From: an uncultured Mucispirillum sp.
GTDB lineage: Bacteria > Chrysiogenota > Deferribacteres > Deferribacterales > Mucispirillaceae
NCBI GenBank assembly: GCA_945947845.1
Contig: CAMEZN010000001.1
Coordinates: forward strand, 1 to 21,425
Length of the DNA: 21,425 nt
Reading direction: 5' to 3'
Below are positions 5,827 to 13,113 of the stretch, piece by piece. A model generated the notes under the pieces. It was not told the origin of the DNA, ran no database searches, and saw nothing but the letters and a program-made list of their open reading frames with translations. The number at the start of each line of letters is the position of its first letter. Position 1 is the first letter of the stretch. The position numbers were made by a program, and so were the translations under genes.

Positions 5827-6275
5827 TGTCTAAAACTCAATATTCTAATGAAATCAAAGAACAAGCTTTTTTATTTTGGTATGATACAAGAAATGATAGT
5901 GAAGTTGTGCGTCTTTTGAAAAATCGTGGCTATAATATCACACGCACTACTATTGCAACATGGCGAGTTAAGCTTGATTGGAATACCAGGGCATCTAACA
6001 TTGATGCAAAAAAGCAAGCTGCACAAGATACAACAATATCTTTTGAAGAAACATTATTGCAGGATTTGCAGAAACAAAAAGAAAGATATGATGTATATTT
6101 TGATAACCTGCCAGCAGGCAAAGTGGATAACCAGGCAATGTATGTATATAACCAGTTGTGTGAAAAATTAATAAACCTAAGAAATAAAATTAACCCTAAA
6201 GATAAAAAGAAAAACACAGGGTTAAAACATGAAAATATTGATGAAATTAGAAAAGAAATATTAGGGCTAGATTAA
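5826..6275 (+). CDS. Small terminase subunit (Mu gp27 position)
   Basis: A 149-aa protein. The N-terminal half is a helix-turn-helix (residues about 5-48: EIKEQAFLFWYD, then YNITRTTIATWRVKLDW) of the type that binds packaging sites in small terminases. The C-terminal half is helical and charged, suited to oligomer formation (SFEETLLQDLQKQKERYDVYF). It lies immediately before the large terminase with overlapping stop/start. The sequence resembles DUF1804/terminase-small HTH proteins more than classic DUF3486, so the family name is left open. Confidence 0.7.
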   Translation: MSKTQYSNEIKEQAFLFWYDTRNDSEVVRLLKNRGYNITRTTIATWRVKLDWNTRASNIDAKKQAAQDTTISFEETLLQDLQKQKERYDVYFDNLPAGKVDNQAMYVYNQLCEKLINLRNKINPKDKKKNTGLKHENIDEIRKEILGLD

Positions 6276-7711
6276 TGAAAATAGATAGTGTTCTTTTGCC
6301 ATATCAGAAAAAATGGGTATCAGATACAGCTTCTGTAAAGTTTTATGAAAAAAGCCGGCGTATTGGTGTTACCTGGGCAGAAGCTCTTGATAATGTACTT
6401 ACTGCTTGCAGCAATAAAGGCATGGACGTCTGGTATATTGGATATAATAAGGATATGGCAAAAGAATATATTGATACTTGTGCAGACTGGGCAAAAAAGC
6501 TAAACCAGGCAGTATCAAATATATATAATAATGAATTAGTAGATGAAGACAAAAAGATATTATCATATTCCATAACATTTCATTCAGGCTTTAAAATCAC
6601 TGCCCTTTCAGGACGCCCTTCAAACCTTCGTGGTAAGCAAGGGAAAGCAGTAATAGATGAAGCAGCGTTCCATGATGATTTAAAAGAGACAATGAAAGCT
6701 GCTCTTGCATTTCTTATTTGGGGTGGCAAAGTAGCAGTTATAAGCACCCATTTTGGCGAAGATAATATTTTTAATGAATATATTGAAGATATTAGAAAAG
6801 GCAGACTTAACTATTCATTACATAGAACTACTTTTGATGATGCTATTAATGATGGTCTTTATGAAAGAGTCAGAGAAATAACAAAAATGAAGACTGCAAA
6901 AGATGAATGGATAGCCTCAATATATGCAGACTATGGCGAAAGCTCTGATGAAGAGTTACGCTGCATACCATCAAAAAGTGGTGGTGCTTATTTTACATCA
7001 TTCTTAGTTGAAAGCTGCATGCAGGCAGACATACCAATAGTAAGATTAAACTTATCTGATGATTTTATGCAGAAATCAGAATATACAAAAGCATCATATA
7101 TTGATGACTTTTTAAGTGATGAAATTAACCCATTATTAAAGAATCTAAACATAAATAACAGGCACTTCATTGGTGAAGACTTTGCACGCAGCAGTGACCT
7201 TTCTGTGTTTTGGATATTATCTGAAAATAAGGATTTAACATTATCTACACCTTTTATTGTAGAACTTAGAAATGCCCCACATAAAGTGCAGGAGCAGATT
7301 GCCCATTATATAATAGACCGCCTGCCCCGCTTTAATGGAGGCGGATTTGATGCCCGTGGCAATGGAGAGTATTTAGCTGAAAGCTGCACAGAAAGGTATG
7401 GCGAAGATTTGATAATATCAGTTAAAGCAAGTGAAAGTTTTTATTTAAATGCTTTTCCAAAATTAAAAGCAGCATTAGAAGATAAAACTATAACTCTTCC
7501 AAAATCAGCAGATATTTTAGCAGATTTTAGAAGTGTAAAGGTCGTGAAAGGTGTGCCAAAGATAGTTGAGAGAGTAAACGAAAAAGACAGCCATTTAAAA
7601 AGACATGGGGACAGCGTGATTGCATGTTTGCTGGGAGTATATGCTAGGGGTGAACTTGGTGATAATGAGCAAATAGATTATGAAAAAATAAATGAGATAT
7701 GGGGAATATAA
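6275..7711 (+). CDS. Terminase large subunit (Mu gp28-like)
   Basis: A 478-aa DNA-packaging motor. The ATPase half has a variant Walker A (KSRRIGVTWAEA, 26-37), a Walker B (KAVIDEAAF, 124-132) and the coupling motif STHF (157-160). The nuclease half has the three acidic positions expected of an RNase H fold: Asp302 in GEDFARSSD, Asp359 in GGFDARGNGEY and Asp446 in RHGDSVIA. The FluMu gp28 group of transposable phages has this layout, and its location after gp25-gp27-like genes fits. It starts at an overlapping TAATG. The downstream portal belongs to a different, non-Mu head module, so a module junction lies just after this gene. Confidence 0.9.
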   Translation: MKIDSVLLPYQKKWVSDTASVKFYEKSRRIGVTWAEALDNVLTACSNKGMDVWYIGYNKDMAKEYIDTCADWAKKLNQAVSNIYNNELVDEDKKILSYSITFHSGFKITALSGRPSNLRGKQGKAVIDEAAFHDDLKETMKAALAFLIWGGKVAVISTHFGEDNIFNEYIEDIRKGRLNYSLHRTTFDDAINDGLYERVREITKMKTAKDEWIASIYADYGESSDEELRCIPSKSGGAYFTSFLVESCMQADIPIVRLNLSDDFMQKSEYTKASYIDDFLSDEINPLLKNLNINNRHFIGEDFARSSDLSVFWILSENKDLTLSTPFIVELRNAPHKVQEQIAHYIIDRLPRFNGGGFDARGNGEYLAESCTERYGEDLIISVKASESFYLNAFPKLKAALEDKTITLPKSADILADFRSVKVVKGVPKIVERVNEKDSHLKRHGDSVIACLLGVYARGELGDNEQIDYEKINEIWGI

Positions 7712-7721
7712 TATTTAGAAC

Positions 7722-7826
7722 GGGGACAGGTCCCCTTTCTACCTTTCCCCTAATGCAAAATTTTTATATTCACCATATAAAAATTTCATAGGGATAAAAA
7801 TACCGATACACGCTCGTTATTTTTAT
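7722..7826 (+). repeat. Structured element S, copy 2
   Basis: S0 is GGGGA, loop CAGG, TCCCC (7722-7735). After TTTCCCCTAATGCAAAA, stem 1 has 12 perfect pairs (7758-7769 with 7775-7786) and loop TCACC; stem 2 has 13 positions with one mismatch (7794-7806 with 7814-7826) and loop TACACGC, identical to copy 1. TATAATCACTATTAATGAAGG follows in part, before the portal gene. It fills most of the gap between terminase and portal. Confidence 0.85.
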
Positions 7827-7875
7827 AATCACTATTAATGAAGGAAAAATAATTATTAATATATTAGGAGTCAAA

Positions 7876-9849
7876 ATGAGCATATTAGATATATTTAGAA
7901 GTGAAAAAAGAAAGGTAGCAGATTCTTCGGGTGATACTCTCAGAATGACAAATAGCGGTGGTGTTAATTATATTGATAGCTCTGCTTATGAAAGCGAAAA
8001 TATTAATTTATCACAAATAGCACCAATTAGAACTTTTGATAATATGCCTGCTGAATTATCTAATATTGCTTATAAAAACTATTCCAGCTGGCAGAATTAT
8101 GCTGCATCAGTTGGTATGAATAACTCATTGCAGCAGTATTCAAATCATATATTAAACAGGCTAAGCTATCAAGAATGTGCAAACCTTGCAACAGATAGTA
8201 TGATTAGTAAAGCAATAGATGTTATTGTAAGAGAAATATTTAAAAGTGGTGGCAAATGGGAAGCTGCTCATCTTGATATAGATAATTTTGAAATGGTTTT
8301 AAATTCTCTCAGGTTTTATGAAAAAATAGCTTTAGCAGTGCAAAGAGCTTTAGAATACGGCGGAGCATTTATTTATATCAATACTGATGATACTAATTTA
8401 AGCCTGCCACTATATATTAATGAAAAAACAGCAAGTACAAACAAAATCACAGGGCTTACTGTGATTGAGCCATGGCAAGCAGCTCCAGTGCAGGTCAATA
8501 CATTTAATCCTTTAAAAAATAATTATATGCAGCCTGATTTATGGTGGGTGTTAGGTGCTGGAAGCACAGTTCATAAAACAAGGCTTATACCAATAGTATT
8601 TTATTCTGTGCCTGATTTAATAAAGCCACTTTATAACTACCTAGGGCTTCCTCTTTCCTTTTATATGAAGAACTATGTATCTAATGCTGATACTGTAAGG
8701 CAGAGCATAAGTGATTTAGTTTTAAGATTTAGAACAAAAATTATTAAAACCACTGCTCAAAAGATAGCGGACCCACAGACACAGGCAAGAGTAAAGTATA
8801 TGAATGCTACAAGTAATAACCTTGCTACTCTGCTGCTTGCTAAAGATGAAGAATGGATTGAAACTGTTACAAGTTTATCTGGCATGGATAACCTGCTATC
8901 ACAAATGTATGAACTTATGACAGCATCCACTCGTGGCATACCTGTAACAAAATTATTAGGGCTTTCTCCTCGTGGCTTTAATGCTACTGGTGAATATGAT
9001 GAAAATAATTTTTATGATGTTATAGATGGGTATGCAAGCAGCGTAGTAATACCAGCGATGGAGAAAGTAGCAGAATATATATTATGCTTTAAAGCTGGTG
9101 TGCTGGATGAACCAAAATATACATTTAACCCTAGAAAACAAATAAAACAAAAAGAGCAGGCAGAGATAAATAACTTAAAAGCTGATTATGTTTCAAAGCT
9201 TATTATGAGTGGCGTGGTTACAGGTAAAGATGCAATAAGAGCAATTAGTGAAGATAATTTTAAATTTGATTGGATAGATTTAGAAGATTACAACTCACCA
9301 GAAAATCCAGAGATTGAAAAAGAAATATTAAATCAGTGGATGGATACCTGTGTAATGGATAAAAAAGATGCAAACAGCATGGAGCATGACCCAGAAACTG
9401 GGCAGTTTACAGGTAATGGTGGTGGAAGTGAGAGTAATAAGGATGATAACATTGAAAGTGAAAAGACAGAGTATGGTGAAGCTTTTACACAATTTAAAGG
9501 CAAACCAAAACAGGCAATAGAACATTTATTAAAAGTTCGCAGGGGTTATGTGCCAGGAGCATTCCATAGAGATGATATTGGCGATATAGATTTAGTATGG
9601 GGAAATAAGCATTATGGACTTAAGCATATTGAAAAACATAGACATAAAAAAGGACAGGATTTTAATAAGTTGGTGGAAGAGATAACTGATGTAATAGAAA
9701 ATGGTAAAATGATAGATGATGAATGGGACGAAAATATCAAAGTGATAGTGGATGAAACTAAAAAGATTTTAATAAAGCTTACTTGGGATGATGATAAAGT
9801 GGAAAATAAAAATAGAAACTGGTTGTTTAATGGATACTTTAAATATTAG
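7876..9849 (+). CDS. Portal protein fused to a predicted ribonuclease toxin domain
   Basis: A 657-aa protein. Residues about 50-490 match the DUF1073 portal family (the group also named after Acb1): an early SYQECANLATDSMISKAIDVI helix, an ALEYGGAFIYINTDD segment, and the late TRGIPVTKLLGLSPRGFNATGE hallmark. A Gly/Ser/acidic linker follows, opened by MEHDPETGQFTGNGGG (about 502-517). Residues about 535-657 resemble the PBECR/DUF3519 barnase-EndoU-ColicinE5-RelE-like nucleases: FKGKPKQAIEHLLKV, GDIDLVWG (569-576), GLKHIEKHRH, and a C-terminal NWLFNGYFK. The N-terminus reads through a dispersed repeat (ADSSGDTLRMTNS). AGGAG precedes the ATG. Some portals of this family carry Acb1 at the same end. 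The nuclease may be injected cargo or interbacterial toxin; this is inferred. Confidence 0.75.
   Translation: MSILDIFRSEKRKVADSSGDTLRMTNSGGVNYIDSSAYESENINLSQIAPIRTFDNMPAELSNIAYKNYSSWQNYAASVGMNNSLQQYSNHILNRLSYQECANLATDSMISKAIDVIVREIFKSGGKWEAAHLDIDNFEMVLNSLRFYEKIALAVQRALEYGGAFIYINTDDTNLSLPLYINEKTASTNKITGLTVIEPWQAAPVQVNTFNPLKNNYMQPDLWWVLGAGSTVHKTRLIPIVFYSVPDLIKPLYNYLGLPLSFYMKNYVSNADTVRQSISDLVLRFRTKIIKTTAQKIADPQTQARVKYMNATSNNLATLLLAKDEEWIETVTSLSGMDNLLSQMYELMTASTRGIPVTKLLGLSPRGFNATGEYDENNFYDVIDGYASSVVIPAMEKVAEYILCFKAGVLDEPKYTFNPRKQIKQKEQAEINNLKADYVSKLIMSGVVTGKDAIRAISEDNFKFDWIDLEDYNSPENPEIEKEILNQWMDTCVMDKKDANSMEHDPETGQFTGNGGGSESNKDDNIESEKTEYGEAFTQFKGKPKQAIEHLLKVRRGYVPGAFHRDDIGDIDLVWGNKHYGLKHIEKHRHKKGQDFNKLVEEITDVIENGKMIDDEWDENIKVIVDETKKILIKLTWDDDKVENKNRNWLFNGYFKY
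7920..7950 (+). repeat. Dispersed palindromic repeat, copy 2, in portal N-terminus
   Basis: AGATTCTTCGGG to CAGAATGACA, the same unit as at 4815 and 16883, here read in frame near codons 15-25 of the portal gene without introducing a stop. Confidence 0.75.
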
Positions 9850-9957
9850 CTGTAAGGGACATCTCCCACCAACCATTTCTTGATGCTTACGCTTGTTGTG
9901 GTCATTATGCCCCACTATATAAGTGTGATAATATCCCAACAAGCCCCTACAGCTTAT
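9848..9957. other. Structured region H after the portal-toxin gene
   Basis: The first part of a 416-base gene-free stretch (9850-10265). AGCTGTA (9849) pairs with TACAGCT near 9950, closing about 108 bases. Inside, GCTTGTTG pairs with CAACAAGC, then ATTAT with ATAAT and CACT with AGTG, plus a small GGGA/TCCC hairpin at the 5' side. GC content is higher than in the surroundings. No copy elsewhere in the window. It could be a 3' processing or terminator structure, a regulatory RNA or an insertion remnant. Confidence 0.5.
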
Positions 9958-10003
9958 AAGTATAATATACTAACTAATTAAAAATTAATCAAGTAAAATA
10001 ATA

Positions 10004-10136
10004 AGAGAAGTATTTTAAATTAAAAATGCTTCTCTCATAAATTTAATAATACCCTAAAATCGCTGTTTATAAACGTTCATTTTTAATTGTTTGGGGCTGT
10101 TATATACAATTTATCAGATTAGATATAAAAAGCCCC
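10004..10136. terminator. Two hairpins in the 9850-10265 gap
   Basis: AGAGAAGTATTTT (10004-10016) pairs over 13 positions (one G-T) with AAAATGCTTCTCT ending at 10035. A second hairpin pairs GGGGCT (10093) with AGCCCC (10131), extended inward by TTATAT with ATATAA. Neither has a long T-run. They probably end the transcript from the portal gene before promoter R2. Confidence 0.5.
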
Positions 10137-10202
10137 TTAAAATCAAAATTTTAAAATATAGATTTTCCATTATAAACTCATTAAAAAATACTAAGTAGTT
10201 AT

Positions 10203-10257
10203 TTAATAAATATTAATAATATTCCTTATCTGTATATACTATCCAACCTAATATAGT
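10203..10257 (+). promoter_or_regulatory. Late promoter repeat R, copy 2
   Basis: TAATAAATATTAATAATATT, then CCTTATCTGTATATACTATCC in part, then TATAGT at 10252-10257. Its box-to-TATA spacing is 22, two less than in the other copies. The MuF gene begins nine bases after the TATAGT, so the transcript would be almost leaderless. Confidence 0.65.
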
Positions 10258-10265
10258 ATCAAACT

Positions 10266-11327
10266 ATGGAATTAAAAGAACTGCAAGATAAACTCAACAG
10301 AAAACATGTAAAAGTAAAAATGCCAAAAATCAGAGCTGAAGCTTATGCTGCTGCATATGCTAAAATGTTAAAAGATTTTACAGATGATGTTGTAGAAAAT
10401 TTTAGCAGTTTAGTTATGGCTATTTTTGAAGCAACAAAAATAGATACTGCTGAACTTGTTTCTGATAATGAAAGCAGTATTGTAATAGATGCTGCTGGTG
10501 ATTTTGAGTTCTGGGATAAATTTTTAGAAGATAATAAAAAAGAAATAAGAAAAAATGCAGGGAAAAAAGGCAGAGAAGCAAACCCATGGAAAGAAATGCT
10601 AAAAATAATAGGAGCAGAAATTACTGCAAAATATCCAAGCAATAAAAAAGAGCCTGTTGATTTTACATCTACACTATCATCACTCTTTGATTACTACTCT
10701 GCAAAAGCTGAACTTTTAACTAAAAACTGGAGTAATGAAGAGCTAAGTAATTTATATAGATATGTTTATGGCAGCTATAAAAAAGAGTTCCCTAACCTTT
10801 CTATCTCGGGCGAGTATTATGAAAGAATAATGCAAGCAGTAGTAAGTGAAAATTTAGCATTAATAAAAAGCATACCTGAACATGTTTTAAAAGATATGCA
10901 GATAACATTATCACAAGGCATTATCTCTGGTAATCAAAAAGAATTAATAAAAAGTTTAAAAAGAATAAAAGGTGTTAATAAAGATAGAGCTGTATTTATT
11001 GCTCGTGACCAGATGCACAAAGCAGCTGAAAGTTTTAAACAAGTTCAAAATGTAGCACTGGGTATTGAATACTATGAGTGGCTGACTGCTGATGATGAAA
11101 GAGTTTCAGATGGAATTGGCGGACATAAACAAAATAATCATAGAATTTTTAAATATAGCAGCAATGAAGCAATCATTAATTATAGCTCCAAAAGAGGTAT
11201 GTATTATGGAAAACCAGGAGACAGACCGAACTGCCGCTGTATTGCTGTTGGTGTGATACCTGATACAAACGAAGAAATAAAAAAAAGTCCAGATGGTTAT
11301 GGTTATATATTAGTTAAGAAAAAATAA
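10266..11327 (+). CDS. MuF-like minor head protein
   Basis: A 353-aa minor capsid (head morphogenesis) protein. The helical N-terminal two thirds ends in a domain of the MuF/SPP1 gp7 family (about 225-335): KDRAVFIARDQMHKAAE, YYEWLTADDERVSD, a His-rich stretch, GKPGDRPNCRCIAVGV with the Cys pair near 323 and 325. Such proteins bind the portal and are thought to enter the host with DNA. Many carry C-terminal toxins; here none is present, the toxin being on the portal instead. The start has no ribosome site, and TATAGT of promoter R2 lies nine bases upstream; leaderless translation is likely. Confidence 0.8.
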   Translation: MELKELQDKLNRKHVKVKMPKIRAEAYAAAYAKMLKDFTDDVVENFSSLVMAIFEATKIDTAELVSDNESSIVIDAAGDFEFWDKFLEDNKKEIRKNAGKKGREANPWKEMLKIIGAEITAKYPSNKKEPVDFTSTLSSLFDYYSAKAELLTKNWSNEELSNLYRYVYGSYKKEFPNLSISGEYYERIMQAVVSENLALIKSIPEHVLKDMQITLSQGIISGNQKELIKSLKRIKGVNKDRAVFIARDQMHKAAESFKQVQNVALGIEYYEWLTADDERVSDGIGGHKQNNHRIFKYSSNEAIINYSSKRGMYYGKPGDRPNCRCIAVGVIPDTNEEIKKSPDGYGYILVKKK

Positions 11328-11336
11328 GGATAATAT

Positions 11337-12626
11337 ATGAAAAAAATAACATTAGATACAAAGAGTAATAGATATTTTGATGAAAACGGCTTTTTAGTGA
11401 TTAAAGATAATAAAATTGCAAAGGCTGGAGTGTTTGACTATCTGGGCAGAGAGATTAGCGATGAACTGCAAGACAGAGAAATATATAAAGTGTGCCGACC
11501 TTGGGCAGAACTTGAAAAGACGGCGAAGGACTTTGAAGGTATGCCAGTTAAACTTGGTCATGAATGGGTAGAACCTGAAAAAAGAGATTTAAAAGTGGGT
11601 GCAATTTCTGGTGAAGTGAGATTGGAAGAGCCTTATTTGATTGCAGACATAAAAATATATGACAAAGATGCAATAGAAGCTATCACTGGAAGAAATATTG
11701 TGGAGCTCTCACCTGGTTACACTGCTAAATATGCAGCAGAAAGTGGTGAGTATGCTGGTGAGCAATATGATTTTATGCAGCAAGATATTAAATATAACCA
11801 TTTAGCGATAGTTGAAAATGGAAGAAGCGGAAAAGATGTAAAAATTAATGATGAAAACTCTATAAAACAAGGAGAAATAAATATGAAAAAAAGATTTATG
11901 AGAAATGCGTTGGGTGCATTATCTTATGTTAAAAAAACATATGATGAATGCATCACAAGCAAAACAGATGATGTTGATAAGCGTGAGCTTATCAGAGATA
12001 TTGTGGCGATTGCTGTAAAGCCTGATACCGATTTTGAAGGTGGTGAAGAAGAAAAATTTAAAACAATTTTAAAAAAGGCAGAGGAGCTTGGATATGAGCC
12101 ATCAGATGTAAACGATGGCGATATGGCAGATGCTGATGATGAAGACAAAAAATCATTAGATAGTGACATGGAAACTATGCGAGAAGCATATAAAAGTTTT
12201 TCATCTCTTTTTGATAAGTATTTAAGTCAAGAAATGAAAGAGCCTGAGCATGCTGAAGATGATGATGTTGAAGACAAGAAAGATGATACAAAACAAGTAT
12301 CAGATTCTTATCCTAGCATTAGTAAAAAAACGATGGATGCAGAAATTAGTAAGGCTATTTTAAATGAAAGAAAACGTACTCAAGATGCAATAGCTGCATA
12401 CCAAGATGTGGAACGCTTTACCGGTTCATTTAACATGACAGGTTTAAGTGCGGACGAAATTTATCAGTATGCTTATGAAGTCTTAACTGGTGATAAAGTA
12501 AGAGTTAGTGATGCTAAACCTAGTTTTAAAGCATATATCAAGGCAGTAGATAAATCACAACCTACTTATGATGCAGCTCCATATTCAAGTGCAGTAAAAA
12601 ATAATTTAAGTAACTTTGTAAAATAA
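11337..12626 (+). CDS. DUF2213 prohead protease with C-terminal scaffold
   Basis: A 429-aa protein of the DUF2213 type found with DUF1073 portals and DUF2184 capsids. Residues about 1-170 form the protease: GMPVKLGHEWVEP with His75, LKVGAISGEVRLEEPYLIADI, and IVELSPGYTAKY with Ser125, the likely catalytic pair, then HLAIVENGRSG. From about 183 the chain is highly charged and helical, with an acidic stretch (DGDMADADDEDKKSLDSD) as in scaffold proteins. A strong internal ribosome site and ATG begin the scaffold part separately. It would cleave and assemble the prohead with the two following genes. AAGGA precedes the start. Confidence 0.75.
   Translation: MKKITLDTKSNRYFDENGFLVIKDNKIAKAGVFDYLGREISDELQDREIYKVCRPWAELEKTAKDFEGMPVKLGHEWVEPEKRDLKVGAISGEVRLEEPYLIADIKIYDKDAIEAITGRNIVELSPGYTAKYAAESGEYAGEQYDFMQQDIKYNHLAIVENGRSGKDVKINDENSIKQGEINMKKRFMRNALGALSYVKKTYDECITSKTDDVDKRELIRDIVAIAVKPDTDFEGGEEEKFKTILKKAEELGYEPSDVNDGDMADADDEDKKSLDSDMETMREAYKSFSSLFDKYLSQEMKEPEHAEDDDVEDKKDDTKQVSDSYPSISKKTMDAEISKAILNERKRTQDAIAAYQDVERFTGSFNMTGLSADEIYQYAYEVLTGDKVRVSDAKPSFKAYIKAVDKSQPTYDAAPYSSAVKNNLSNFVK
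11883..12626 (+). CDS. Nested in-frame scaffold protein (internal start)
   Basis: Codon 183 of the protease gene is an ATG preceded by AAGGAG at 11869-11874, eight bases away, as good as any start in the window. It is in frame and opens MKKRFMRNALGAL, a natural N-terminus, giving a 247-aa scaffold that would share the C-terminus of the protease. Nested protease/scaffold genes are known from lambda C/Nu3 and relatives. The prediction is that the free scaffold is made in excess over the protease form. Confidence 0.7.
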   Translation: MKKRFMRNALGALSYVKKTYDECITSKTDDVDKRELIRDIVAIAVKPDTDFEGGEEEKFKTILKKAEELGYEPSDVNDGDMADADDEDKKSLDSDMETMREAYKSFSSLFDKYLSQEMKEPEHAEDDDVEDKKDDTKQVSDSYPSISKKTMDAEISKAILNERKRTQDAIAAYQDVERFTGSFNMTGLSADEIYQYAYEVLTGDKVRVSDAKPSFKAYIKAVDKSQPTYDAAPYSSAVKNNLSNFVK

Positions 12627-12636
12627 GGAGAAAATT

Positions 12637-13104
12637 ATGGGATTTCAAAGAGAAATTAAAGCAACAATGGGGGTAGCATGTCCTGGGGATATTGTAGAAG
12701 CTATAAATACTCATTCGTTGATGCAGCAAATGGTAACAGAAGATAATAAATGTAAAGTCGGCAGTTTTGTTCGTAAAGGAACAAAAGTTGATGGCTGTAT
12801 AAATGCCGCTGGTACAAGTGGAGTTATTGGAATCATTGTAAATGATAAATATTACAATGGTGCTGATGAGGGCGTAACACTCCCAGCTGGTACGCCTGTT
12901 ACTGTTGCAGTATTTGGAGTTATTGCTGTTACTAATACATCTACAGCAGCAGCAACATTTCAAGATAAAGTTTACATTAAAGAAAGTGATGGCACATTAG
13001 TATTTGCATCAGCTACAGCATCAGGGACTGTTGGCAATACAGATACCGGCTGGAATGTTAAACAAGGCTGCAAGCCTGGCGAAATCGCCTTTGTGGTAAG
13101 ATAG
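12637..13104 (+). CDS. Head decoration/cement protein
   Basis: A 155-aa beta-rich protein (repeated VKVGSFVRKGT, GVIGIIVNDKYY, GVTLPAGTPVTVAVFGVIAV, FQDKVYIKESDGT). Its size, sequence character and location between protease/scaffold and major capsid fit a DUF2190-like capsid stabilising protein. GGAG precedes the ATG, and the next gene follows nine bases after the stop. Confidence 0.7.
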   Translation: MGFQREIKATMGVACPGDIVEAINTHSLMQQMVTEDNKCKVGSFVRKGTKVDGCINAAGTSGVIGIIVNDKYYNGADEGVTLPAGTPVTVAVFGVIAVTNTSTAAATFQDKVYIKESDGTLVFASATASGTVGNTDTGWNVKQGCKPGEIAFVVR

Positions 13105-13113
13105 GAGAAAATA

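Noticed and set aside
7794..7829. A normal promoter at the end of S (TATAAT after stem 2)
   Set aside because: TATAAT-like bases overlap or directly follow the stem 2 arm and no -35 or R-type box lies at a suitable distance.
9848..9957. IS200/IS605 end or omega-RNA-like remnant
   Set aside because: The region is structured, but I see no TnpA or TnpB reading frame nearby and no diagnostic end sequence.
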